DNA of 64,000 bases from assembly GCA_030544215.1 (NCBI GenBank), contig JARZZO010000014.1, forward strand, positions 21,397,734 to 21,461,733, written 5' to 3'. The notes under the pieces were generated by a model. The model had not been told where the DNA came from and searched no databases. It saw only the letters and a program-made list of their open reading frames with translations. Every line of letters starts with the position of its first letter. Position 1 is the first letter of the stretch. Positions 46,367 through 57,900 of the stretch are shown here, one piece after another. This stretch comes from Zantedeschia hybrid cultivar (taxonomy: Eukaryota; Streptophyta; Magnoliopsida; Alismatales; Araceae). Position numbers and translations under genes: made by a program.

Positions 46367-46984
46367 GCAAAAGGAAAATGGGGTCTGTCAGACAACCTCA
46401 AGACCACCCCAGACGGTTCAACCGACCAAACCGAGAACGATCCTCTAAAGCCGAGGCCTCCTTCTTACTCACTGGAGGGATCGACCGTCATAATTTCATC
46501 TACCAGACTTCATGGGCTGTGTCTCCTCTTTAACACTCAAAGACACAATTCTACGAGCCTATAGAACATATCCTGTTGAAATAAAGATGAACATAAAAAG
46601 TGAAGGCTTCTCCTAAATACGTATTTCAAATTTTTAAGTTTTCCAATGTAGGACTAAATGTTAAACTCATAACATAACCGCGGACCTGTAGCAATCAAAC
46701 GCGCCTTCAGATTCGGACGCCAGAGAAGGCTTCCACATTGCAAAGCCATCGAATATTCCACTTGTTTGATCACTGTCCTGATAATTATCGGATTTCTACT
46801 TCTCTTTTTTGTAACTAACATACTTCTCTCCCTTTTTCTTCCTCATTAATTAACATTCTTCTCTTTCTCTTCCTTGAGAAAAAAAAGTTATATTACACGT
46901 ATGCATCACATGTTATTGATAATATCAAATCCAGTAGCAGGGCTGGAGGTCAAGTTTTCTTATTCTCTTAGTTTCGTTCTCATA

Positions 46985-47560
46985 AATTTTTAATTTTTTT
47001 TGGAGAATCTAATAAAAAAGTTGGATGATATTATCAACAAATTAGAATTAGTCCCAAGCTTCTTGTATACTTGTTTTTTTTTATAAAAAATCTGTGCATG
47101 TCTTGATTTGTGCGTACAATTTTTTTTTAAAAAAGAGAGATATTGCGAGCTTGGGGCCAACTCAAATTTATTGTGTACTATCCAATTTTTGATCAGATGC
47201 TTCAATAAATTTTAAAAATTTTAAGAAAAAAAATAAAATCATTAGAAAGTTAACTTAGTCATGCACCGTACACCTTGGCCAATTCTTTCTTTTTGTTTTA
47301 ATTTCTTATCAGAATTTTTTAATTTTTATAGAATGTTTGATAAAAAAATGGATGATAAGCTCGAATTGGTCCCGAGCTCACTGTATATTTGTTTCTTTAA
47401 GAAATGAATTTTCTGTGCATGCCTCGATTTGTGTGTTCATTTAAAAATATATATATATATATATATACCACAAGTTTGGGGCGAACTCAAGCATATTAAC
47501 CATGTCATCTGACTTTTTATTGGATGCTCTAAAAAAGTTTAAAATTTTCAACAAGAAAAT
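46985..47560. repeat. Diverged direct repeat, two copies about 325 bp apart
   Basis: Shared order: AAAAAA.TGGATGATA, GAATTAGTCCC or GAATTGGTCCC, a TTGTTT(T/C)TTT run, TCTGTGCATG(T/C)CTTGATTTGTG, and A(G/A)TTTGGGG(C/A)..ACTCAA. An (AT)n run at about 47450-47467 interrupts the second copy. AT-rich and non-coding. Confidence 0.55.
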
Positions 47561-48439
47561 AAACGAAAAATAAAAACGTCTGCAGCTCACTCCTCGTCAT
47601 AGGAAATACATGTAATTATTCTCATTGGAGAATGTAAAAAGGAGGGCAAAACAAAGTTTTATGAGTATGAGAATAGTGGACGTCACATCTAAGGACCGAA
47701 AAATAACTCCAAATAAAAAGTAAGTGCTTGCTGCCATGGTGTTTGTTGTTGGGGACTGAAAAATAAGTCCACTCTCTGACAGGCCCTTGACCAATTTTCC
47801 CCATTTAAAATTCTTAAGATGATGAAAAATTCGTAAATTGTCCAATATAAACTTTTGAAGTTTGTTGATTTAAAATGTACGAAGAGTTGGAGAGAGATGG
47901 GTATTTCAGTCGTCATAGTCACTCGAATTTTTTTTTTTCATTTTTCTTTGGTCATATGACATAATAGTTTGAAGTCTCAAATGTACAAGAATAACTCGGG
48001 TTTAAAAGTCACAAGGGCCTCTCAATTGAGAGAAATATATGTACATGCATAGTTTTTACTTTCTATGGAGTGAGGGATCCACCCAACACGCCTGAGCAAC
48101 CATTCCATTCAAGTTCAAAACAGATTCGAACCTCCGGCCTCCCCAAAGACGTTAGCATGGTGGGGCCCACTCAAATTCTCCATGGTACATGTTCTTTAGA
48201 GCAAGATAATTTCCAACGGGGTGGAGGTATTGTAATGCGAGATCAATTGCGATACCTTCGGTGCTCTGGTCGCGGTTTGCTATGACCAGGAAATAATGTT
48301 TTGGACGTAATTTTTTCATTGTTTTTAAAATATTTTGTGCAACTAAGATACTACCCTCGTTTGGTGTCCATAGTGATTAAAAAATAATTAAAAAATTACA
48401 CCTCCTTGTGATTTGACAGATGCTCAAGCATGCAACAAG

Positions 48440-48639
48440 TGTTACTTATTCTAATATGTTGGGGACGAGTCCGGATCCCCTCAAATGTTACTTATTTTAA
48501 TGTGTTGGAGAAGAGTTCGGATCCTTTTAGTGCATTATCAGATTGAGTCGATGATTTTGAAAAATTCTCTTTTCAATTCGGCGGACCCCACCTTCTTCCT
48601 TACTGCACTGAACAACGCATTAAGGGGATCCGGACTCGT
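48440..48639. mobile_element. Inverted-repeat element with ACGAGTCCGGATCCCC ends, plus internal duplication
   Basis: ACGAGTCCGGATCCCCT at 48465 pairs with AGGGGATCCGGACTCGT ending at 48639, and TTGGG lies on both sides. The left end and its flank (TGTTACTTATTCTAATATGT) are directly repeated once at about 48487-48531. MITE-like, about 175 bp. Confidence 0.6.
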
Positions 48640-48644
48640 TGGGA

Positions 48645-50737
48645 AATATTGAGGTGTCAAAGTGGAATCCTTTGAGTGTTCATTTGTGTGCCCTCGGACA
48701 TATATGGGGAGAGTGAACGGGTCATTTGACTTTGAAATAATAAGGTCGTATACCATCACCCCCTTTCTCCATGAGGGCACATATAAGCGCAAGAAGAGGA
48801 GATCCACTGGATCCCATTTCTAAAGTATCTCGTTGGTCTTTAGCTTGATATCTCAATGTGGACTGAGATGAGAGTTCACGGGCCTCATTAATTCTCTGGA
48901 CCAAAATGTATCCTCTATCATTTAAGATAGGAGTGTTTATAGGTCTCACACCTATTTTTTTAAATAAAATAATAGATTTACTCATTCTATATAATAAAAA
49001 ACACATTTTAACCTAAAGAATGAGATTCAAAAGATCTCTTCTTGCATGGGCCCATTCATGGACCCAAAAATTCCAATTCTAAGAATTCAGTTTTTCCTGT
49101 CGCTTCAAAAATAAAGCTCTTAATGTGATGAGAAGGACGAGTGCAGCTTCCTCGCGTGAACGTACCGGACCATCAGGCGTCTGGCAACCCATTTTCTTTG
49201 TTCTCTCCTCTTAACAGGCAAATTAAACGAGGAAGACTTTGTGTGCATTACATTAAAGCTGAGTTCGTAAAAATGAATTACTTGTAAGCGACTTTAAATT
49301 GTGACATTTTTTGGTTGTTTATAACTCATTTTTGTATAGGGACAAGAGCGTTGGAGGGAGGCATGGCTCCTCCTAGATTTCTCCAATCTTATAAAAACTT
49401 TAGCATTATGTATTTATAAGAATGTTACTTTACATATAAACTTTTTTCTAACTTGCTCTCGTTAAAAATAACAAATTTTTTTGCAAAACTAATTTTATTA
49501 TTTGGATATGTATAATTAACTTCCATGTGGTCAACTTTAATCATTTGATTACAAAATATATATCAAGATAAAAGTAGTACTATTTACATTGAATATAAGG
49601 CTTTATATTTCTAAAATATTTGAATAACTAAATTACTGAAATTGAGACAAAATAAATAAATAAAATATATGTGATTCAACAACTTTCAAGTATACCTTCC
49701 ACCAACCAAAGGGACCTGGGCGTAATCGGCTTCGCAGGTCCCCATCAATGGCACAGATATGCTCAGGAAGATGACCATTGGACTGGCGAGTAAGAAGGAA
49801 GCTTCCTCTAGATCTCCAGTACGTCGACATCAATGGAGACTCCACTCTTTCTAACATGAGGCTCTCTTTGCGACGAACTATAATTACGTTATGATGCGAG
49901 AACAATAGCATCCACATCAACATCGATCTACACACACCATTAATTGAAGTATTTTTGCCTGATCATGTAAGTTAGAATTTGTCCAAATTAATTAGGACAA
50001 AAATCTATAATTTCATGTTCTATATATAGCAAAATGAATCGTGACAAGATGAATTATTTTAAATTATTAAAATAAAGAGTATTTCACTTTGATAGTAATG
50101 TAAAATTTAAAGTGGAATATTAAGTTTTTGAGTATAAAATAAATTATTCATTCACTTAATTTCGAAAATAAGTCATTCGTGATCAGAATACCAAATCACA
50201 CGTATCAACTAGAAGTTGACTTATTTAGAGAACAAAGAAGCCTTACTCTGCCAAAGTCTGTAAACAAAGTGGAACAACTCAAGGTTCACTCTTCACCCGC
50301 CTCAGATTATGACCAAACGAGATCTTCTATCAGTCAAGTCTATACAAATTACTTCTATCAATCAATAGCATACGTTAGTGAACGGGGTGGGTGATTAGAT
50401 TGAATGATCAATTCTATGATTAAAACTTGTGATTGTCCAAGAAGACGTAGAACTTTGTCCGAGTTGATGCCATATGATGTTAGTCAAAGAACTTAGCTAG
50501 GTGTCCCCACTAGTTTTGACCAATTGTAGTGTCTTAGTAATGTATTAGTCATTTCAATTCAATTTCTTGAGATTGGGTATTTAAGCGATCAACACAAAAA
50601 GACCAACTTGGTAATTAACCAAGCTCTATATATAATTAGATGAAAAGATGTGGAGCGGCCTAACTTGACTTTGTACACATCTTAATGACCGGATGATCAC
50701 CTAATCCAATCTCCATCTGAGCACACTGCACCACCCA
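48645..50737. other. Gene-free spacer
   Basis: AT-rich sequence with only short open frames; no recognisable gene, repeat family or RNA. Confidence 0.5.
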
Positions 50738-50746
50738 TACGCACAA

Positions 50747-50889
50747 GAGCAGTATTTGCTGTACACCCGCGCTCGCTGATGTGCGCGTACACTGCACACT
50801 GATATAGGCCAGCGCATGCAGGTCCCACACGCACTGGCCTATCAGCGTGGCGCACGCCAGCACGCGAGAGTGTGCACTAAGTATTACCC
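50747..50889. mobile_element. Fully palindromic Mutator-like MITE, GAGTAATACTTGCTGCA family, copy 3
   Basis: TACGCACAA flanks both sides exactly (50738-50746 and 50890-50898), a 9-bp duplication. The ends are GAGCAGTATTTGCTGTAC and, reverse complemented, GGGTAATACTTAGTGCAC. The arms continue to pair through the middle (TAGGCCAGCGC against GCACTGGCCTA), so the whole 143-bp element can fold into one hairpin. It lies about 570 bp upstream of the TATA box of the VOC gene. Confidence 0.85.
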
Positions 50890-51460
50890 TACGCACAAAA
50901 TCCCACCACACATTCACGTCATCCGCTGCCCCCCACTGTTTGGCCACAGCAAGACTGCCCCAAGAGATATTTTGTCCGATAACGCAGCACATAGGATTAC
51001 TAGCACACATTCATGGCCTCCTTCACGTCCACTTCTCTATCGTTATGGCATGGGGTTACCATCATTTTCGCTCTCTATCTCTCTCTCTAATTCATTAATT
51101 GCAAAAAGATAGCAGTGAGAAATTAATGGACACAAAGGAAAGGGGAATTGATGTGTATTCGCACGTATAACCGGGTCTCCATCTATCTATAAGTTGTTTA
51201 ATAGATCACGTTAGAGCTTGTTTATTTCTGCGTGACGAACTGGAAACGTTAAAAAGGGGGAAGGTGTGGATTCAGGAAGGTGATAACGACACAAATTAAG
51301 TACGGCGTCGTCCACTGGAGGAGCCAAAGGTTGAAGGCCTTCCTGGAAACTGCACCCGTCACTTGCCATCCCATCACCTTGTTAGTTGTTAGCGTCATCT
51401 CTCGGGTTTCAGCTTCTCCTCACCCTTTGATGATTCCATCTGCTCCACTTGCTCATACCA

Positions 51461-51467
51461 TTATATA
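51461..51467 (+). promoter_or_regulatory. Probable TATA box of the VOC gene
   Basis: TTATATA lies about 138 bp before the start codon at 51599. It falls inside the upward extension of the reading frame, which argues against an upstream ATG at 51449 as start. Confidence 0.5.
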
Positions 51468-51598
51468 CGGGCAGCACCTTGTGTGTGGTAATTAGGCACA
51501 CCAGCACCTGGAGTGAAACCCAGATAACAGAGGTCGATCCCCAGGAAGAGAAGAAGGTACTTACTGAGATCGAAGGGCGAGGAGACTTGGGTGAAGAG

Positions 51599-52590
51599 AT
51601 GGGTCTGGAGATCATAGAGGAGGCTCCCACGCTGCCCTTGATGGCTCTCAACCACGTCTCCTTCCTGGTCGGGTCGGTGAAGGGGTCCGTCAAGTTCTAC
51701 GAGGAGGTGCTCGGCTTCGTCTCCGTCAAGAGGCCCTCCTCTTTTGACTTCGAAGGCGCCTGGTATGTACTTATCATGCACAACCACCACCAAGAACTCC
51801 ATATACATCCATCCCATGCTTCCCTATGCTAGTTAGCTGATCAAAGATCACAATATTGCAAGATTTCCGTGTACGTGGGATTACATTAATGCACTGCAGT
51901 GACAGGATTAGAGAACCTGATGGACCACACAAGTGATTTCTTCTTCAATGCTGGTCTATGAACAGAAGCCACCAGATCACCAGCTCTATTTTTCTTGTTT
52001 CATTCTTTGCTTTATCTCACCTCATTGGTCAAATCACCAGTAGCAGTGCTTCTGCCTGCGGCGATGTGGTGTTGTAATTGTGACGTTACTGATGCATGCA
52101 AACATGCAGGCTGTTCAACTACGGGGTGGGGATCCACCTGCTGCAGTGCACCAGCCCGGAGCAGGTGCCTAGGAAGAAGGAGGCCATCAACCCCAAGGAC
52201 AACCACATCTCATTTCAGTGCTCCGACATGCGCCTGGTCATGCGCAAGCTCGAGGAGATGGGCATCGACTACGTCACCGCCGTCGTCGAGGAGGCCGGCG
52301 TCACCGTCGACCAGCTTTTCTTCCACGACCCCGACGGCTACATGGTCGAGATCTGCAACTGCCATGTCCTCCCCGTGCTCCCTCTCTCCTCGCCGTCGTG
52401 CCAGCTCCGCAAGCCCCTCTTCCCCGGCCTCGGCGGCCTGGCCTACCCCGATGTCATGGCCGACGCCGGCGGCCCCCTGGCCTCCCTCTACGGCCAGCAG
52501 CAGCTGCTCACCAGCTTCCGGTGCGCAGTCGAAGTGGAGGAGAGGATGATGGAGTGCCTCGTCACAGACATCATGAAGATCTCCTTCTGA
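51599..52590 (+). CDS. Glyoxalase I-like VOC-superfamily protein, two exons
   Basis: Exons 51599-51762 and 52110-52590; the GT-AG intron splits the Trp55 codon. Product 214 aa. The N-terminal strand MALNHVSFLVGSV, then KFYEEVLGF, GIHLLQC, NHISFQC, LFFHDPDGYMVEICN give the vicinal-oxygen-chelate fold. Candidate metal ligands are His19, His64 or His87 and Glu135. The match is to the short plant glyoxalase-like proteins (GLYI4/GLYI7-type), whose glyoxalase activity is not general, so the substrate is uncertain. Exon 2 is strongly GC-rich. The tail after residue about 145 (LPLSSPSCQLRKPLFPGLGG and onward) is less conserved in my judgement. The start MGLEIIEE matches the family's short acidic N-terminus. 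Confidence 0.9.
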
Positions 52591-52713
52591 AACATGCACC
52601 AACGAGGAAAGGAAACGCACATATCAATATCGATCGGTACCAAGTTTCTAGCATCATTGGCTGTTGTTGGTTAAAGAAAGAAAGAAGGAATAATCTATAT
52701 AGCACACGCACAA

Positions 52714-52715
<2 letters not shown>

Positions 52716-52746
<31 letters not shown>
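52716..52746 (+). repeat. (AG)15 microsatellite in the VOC 3' UTR
   Basis: Thirty-one bases of alternating A and G lie 126 bp after the stop codon, within the expected 3' UTR. Confidence 0.85.
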
Positions 52747-52749
<3 letters not shown>

Positions 52750-52948
52750 AGAAGTGTCTTTGCAGTTTGCACTGTACAGTACATAGTTTGTTTGCTATGG
52801 AGAGGATTTGGGGAGGTATCTGGGTCACTTTCTTCTTCTTCTTCTCTTATGTCTTCATGTCATGCATTTTAGGCTGAATAGCCAAGGGTTTCTATGCTAT
52901 AGTAATTAAGCTGTAACCATTCCTTAATTAATTTATTTCCTGTCTCGC

Positions 52949-52954
52949 AATAAA
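52949..52954 (+). terminator. Probable polyadenylation signal of the VOC gene
   Basis: AATAAA lies 359 bp after the stop codon in AT-rich sequence. Confidence 0.45.
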
Positions 52955-53566
52955 AGCCTTGGGTATGTGGTTATTATCGCACTAATTCTTGAAGTACATT
53001 TTTTTTTGGAGTTCAGTTTGTGTTAAGTGCAGGGTGAGACTCGGTGAGTGCAGAGAGGGTTTGGATTCTTTTATATGGCCGCCTACTTTATAAATTGTAT
53101 GCACTGATATGACATCTTTTTGTATTAGTTTACACATTTCTGGCGCATTTCCCTTGACGTGCAAATACTAACTTTAATAAATGTGATCCCTCTCCCACCA
53201 CAGGATTCTTCCATTTCTTTCCCGTTCTTTTCATGATGATTTCGAATGTATCAGACTTCTTTCCCTCACCACCATGTTTCCTGCCTTCCACTACTATTAC
53301 TACTGCTACGAATGATGATGATGATCAATTAAGGCATTTCTGATGATGAATGGGATGTGCATAATTAATAACGCCACGGGGTTTTAGGGCTTAAGAGTAA
53401 GGATGCAAATGGTTGTTAACCTGGTGCTGAAGCTTAAAAAAAAGATGCGATGACGTGTATTTCTGAACACGAGTATCTCATTATCCATCCAAAGTAAAGA
53501 TACTGAACTAGAAGGTTTATATTTCAACCGTAAAAGATGTGTTAAATGGGTCAAACCCAATAATAA

Positions 53567-53692
53567 TTTATAAATTTTTTAAATTTTTTAGGTCGTCCGA
53601 TCGGAGATTGGTCTGTACAAAAGTGTAAAACACTCGAGGTCTACCTAAACATTTTTTTTGGTTAACCCACTGCACTGAGTGCAGCAAGTATG
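53567..53692. repeat. Remnant of the GAGTAATACTTGCTGCA MITE family
   Basis: GGTCGTCCGATCGGAGATTG (53592) matches the interior of the 36096-36595 element (GGTCGTCCGATCGGGCATTG), and GTGCAGCAAGTATGACTC resembles the family end. The left end is lost. Confidence 0.5.
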
Positions 53693-54159
53693 ACTCTACA
53701 TATAAATGGTGACGGAGTCCACGACCGATATCAGGAGAATTCCGTCCATGTGAGCATCAGGTGCTCTGATCACTTGTGCCACGCAGGAAGCTGAAGTGAA
53801 TGCTTTCTGAGGTTAACTTGATTAACAAAGAAGATGCCAATGGAAGGCCATGGAAAGGGAAGTAGATCTTCGTTGTGTGCGCAGGGACTTCCCCTGTAGT
53901 CGTCAAGTGTGGGTCACGACCGGTGACAGTGGAAAGAGTTTCTCCTACTGGGAAGAGGGAAAGGAGAATTGGATTCACTTCATCGCCTGAGCCCATGCTG
54001 CCTGTGTATTAGCCCTCAATGGACGGCTGAACTAAGATGTCCTCCTTGCCATATCTGCAACAATCCGGCATGAAAGCTCCATGGCTACCGTTTAAGTAAC
54101 ACACATCCTCAGTCTAATGTAGTGACGAATACAGAAATTTTGTCCAGTAGGGTCACCTA

Positions 54160-54600
54160 GACGGAACACTGCAAGCCAAATTGGATGGAGGGGAGGGCCG
54201 CGATGGTATTGGGTATTTGGGAACGGGCCAAGTGGGTGGGGTGGACCAGTGGGCTGGGCTAGGGTCAGTGGGGGCCTGAAGGGCTTGACCCCTTGACCTT
54301 TGTTCCCTATAAGGGAATTTCAAATTCCAGTGAGGTCACAGGACCCCACTGGATCCACCACTGGAGGAAACCTTTATAAAAGGCCCCAGGTAAGTAAGGG
54401 GAAGGGAGAAGAACATGACTAGAAAGAAAGAGAGAGTGGCTAACTTAGGCATCGGAGGAGACACTCTTTTGATAACCCTGAGGACCCCATCTAACGTCGC
54501 TTCTTGTCCTTGTATCCCTTCCTCCATTTCATCAATATTCCTTGATCTCATCCCTGCTGGTATTCCCGTCACTTCAAAAAACCTCTAAACTCCCCAACGA
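54160..54600 (+). repeat. LTR fragment, gypsy- or TRIM-like
   Basis: Contains a TTTATAAAAGGCCCC promoter box (about 54370) and the leader TGGCTAACTTAGGCATCGGAG (about 54436), the 'taggcatcgga' motif found just after the start site in many plant gypsy and TRIM LTRs. No coding region. It lies just beyond the 3' end of the POLLUX-type gene. Confidence 0.6.
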
Positions 54601-54985
54601 AAAGAGGGTTGCGGATAAGTTGAGACCGTGCCCATGTCAATACCAAATAGGCATTAGGTGATCCCAACGAAGAAGGCTCTTAGGCCTATTCCATATTCTC
54701 GCATCTCAATCTTATGATATCTAGCTATTGTAATTGTTCCCGAAGACAAAACCTGAGAAGGGTTTGAGTAACGCGATGCGTCCAGTAAGTGTGCTGACAA
54801 GTTTGTCTAGTGCAAATGCAAACGGTTATCAACATTAGGATCAGCTATTTATTCAGTTTGTGTACACAGTTGCGATTTTACAAATTTCCCATTCTTTCTC
54901 TCATTTGTTATGCTCAACGACTAGACTTAGTAAAACATTCCGGCAAATGAACAAAAATGCAGATAAGCATTGTATTTGAACAATT

Positions 54986-57900
54986 TCAGTCATTATATGT
55001 AATCACAACAAAGACATCAGCAAGGGACCACTTTCTTGGTTGCTGTTTGCATTGAGGATTGATTATTGCACAGTCTGCGTCTGCGAGCCGATATCCGATC
55101 ACGATCTCCTGCCTTTGACGACCCCTGACCATTATATCATAAAAACACACCTCTTCCTGGTCATAAAGATAAAATTCTGCTGGTCGTATGCACAATTCAT
55201 TCCCCTGCATCACTTAGCATACCAACATCAGGATTCCGTAATCACAGTCTCAGATAACTGTGAGGCACTAGACAAAAAGGAAAGACAATTATCAAATATA
55301 TAAATCTGAAATGCCACAATTAAAGGGAGATTGTCCAATGTGGGGAGGGGAAAAAAAGCCTTTGACTTTGGAGTCACCGTTCCATGTTTCCAGTGGTCAA
55401 ACCACACAAGCTGAGTTGGGAACCCATGCACGTTGTGAATGTTGTGAGTATTGAAAAGACAACATAAATCAAATAAGGAACTTCAACATATAATAAATCT
55501 CATTTATCAAAATTTTCACAAGCTATTTTCAATTTAGTATCCTTCATCTCCTTATTTTAGTGAGGACAGGTGGACTTGCAATGAATAATGCATTTGCCAG
55601 TGCGAGTATGGTAAACTGAACTGAAGATGATCAAGATGTGAAACCATGAGTCTCAATTTTACCTCAAGATACAACTTGGCATGACTTATCGGCATTCTGT
55701 AAAGTTGTGCTGATTTTACATTCAGTACTACAACTTCATCGTTCATGCACTTGCAGTAAACAAGATGCAATTGGCAGGCAACAAATAAAAGCAATAAGCT
55801 TTAGTATGTAGAACAACACCACTTGTTTCTATATGAATTTCGGCAAGATATGAGTGGCAAACCATGTGGTGGAAGTTTGCACAGCATCCCAAACAATAAT
55901 TTGTTGCCCTACATGTGTTAAACTCATGATATCTAGAAGTAAATCCAGCATGTGAACCAACTCACTAACTGCTCCACAGGATACAGGCAACAAGTGGATT
56001 CTCATCTTGGCCACAATGCTTGCCCTAGGAACAGGTGGTTTTAATTTTCAAGTCGGCTTCAGATGGAAATGGTGAGTCTTGGGTGACAGGTCCCTCACAC
56101 TCCTGTAGTCAGATCCGAGACTATCGGGTTAATGGGCACACCAGATCTAAAACCCCCAACAGGGTAAGTCTAGGCTGCTCAATAACCACTTTCATGAGCT
56201 GTCCAAATGTGCATGACAACTGTCCCAGACTAATCCCACATCGGAAACCACGCCAAAGCACATTCTTCACTAAGCCTATAAATAATGGTGCCCAGGTATG
56301 CTCCAACTCTCTAGAAGTTCTCGCACTCTTATAGGCTTCTAATTCCCTAAACTCTCCTCTCTAACCTAAGCATCGGGGTGGGGATCCCCCGACATCTGTT
56401 GGGGCCCATTCTGAAGTTTGTCTTATTGGTGAAGAATTTAGAGAACTCGACACAAGTTCTCCACTTAGGTGTGTGGGGTTTCCGAAGACCTATTATCATG
56501 CTCAGAAACTCAGCACTGATTTCTCCTCCAGCATGACTGAGATTGACTTCTCATTTACCTACTCTTCGTCCTCATCAAGGGTTATCCTCATCATTTGACT
56601 TCTCATTTACCCACCGTCCTCCAAAAAGCAGTTTTTTTTTTTTTAATGTAACCATCCTAGGAATTTGCACATTCCCTTTTTGCCCATCGATTATCATTGT
56701 TTGATGTAAACTGATACCCAGTCGCCATCATTTCTGTATCTTCTGGATCAGGGTTTCTTATGAAACAACCCTACGAAAGATTCATATTTGTGTGCATGCT
56801 CTTATGAATCTCCTATTTAGTGTCAGAATTGTTCATGCATACGCTGAAATTTACATGTACACTCCTCCATCATGCCACCAGGTCTCCCGTGTTTAAATGT
56901 ATACACCACCAGATCCTGATGTAAAAGGGACACCCAAAAGGACCAAACCATGTTATTGTACAGTGACACTCTGATCTCTGGATGCAGCAGCACTTCCTAT
57001 CTCAAGCCAATGTTATATTGCCCACAAAGAGCTCATCATGCAGGAAACTAAACAGCCGTTGTCTTGATGCAGTAACTGTTTCATGTCTCGATGTGTATCA
57101 CTGCACAAGGTAATCATTATGCAACAAACAAACAGTCCTTAATTTCTCAATCAAAGTGTGAAAACCATCCATGAACGTAAACTGGATATTATAAACAGAG
57201 ACTATAAACCACAAAAGTTGTTGTTAATGCTTCATCTGCATTAATTGACTTATAAATTATAAAAAGAAGTAATAGAAGGATACCTCTTCTGCAAATAGCT
57301 CCTCAAGGACACGGTTGATTTGCTTATCTTCAGCTACCATTGCTAGTGCCATGCTAACTAGTTCATTTGACAGAACATAGTCACTAATCCTAGACACAGA
57401 AACTAGGTTTCTAGTCCTAGAATCCAATATTTCACTAATAATAATTGATTTATCTGAAGCTTGCTGCATTTCACGGATCCAAGAGCTGTGAGAGAATCCA
57501 CAATGACGAAGAGGAGTTGAGGCTACGTCTTTGGATGGAAGGCGCTTTGACTGAAACATGAGAAAGAAACTGTCAATCAAAGATTAAAACAATTTAAAAC
57601 AATTTCTTTAACATGGTTTGGAACACATAGAAGATGCATAAAACATTACTAACATCAGATGGAAAATTATGTGAAGGATGAATATAAAATAGCAGTAACT
57701 TTCAAAAAGCATGTAAAATAGCAGTAAAAATAGCATACAGTGTGATGTCTCAGAAATGGCATTAACCACATTAGAAAACATCTGGTAAGTTAGTCAGTTT
57801 ATACCCCAGGACTGCTCTCCAACAGTCATGAGTTCAATGCCACCTAAGTGAACAAACTGCATGGGATGTTGGGCAGTTCTTGCATCTATGGTGGAATGAG

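Noticed and set aside
52012..52877. Long frames opposite and out of phase with VOC exon 2
   Set aside because: They mirror the GC-rich third codon positions of the real exon; the VOC frame alone matches a family and has proper splice sites.
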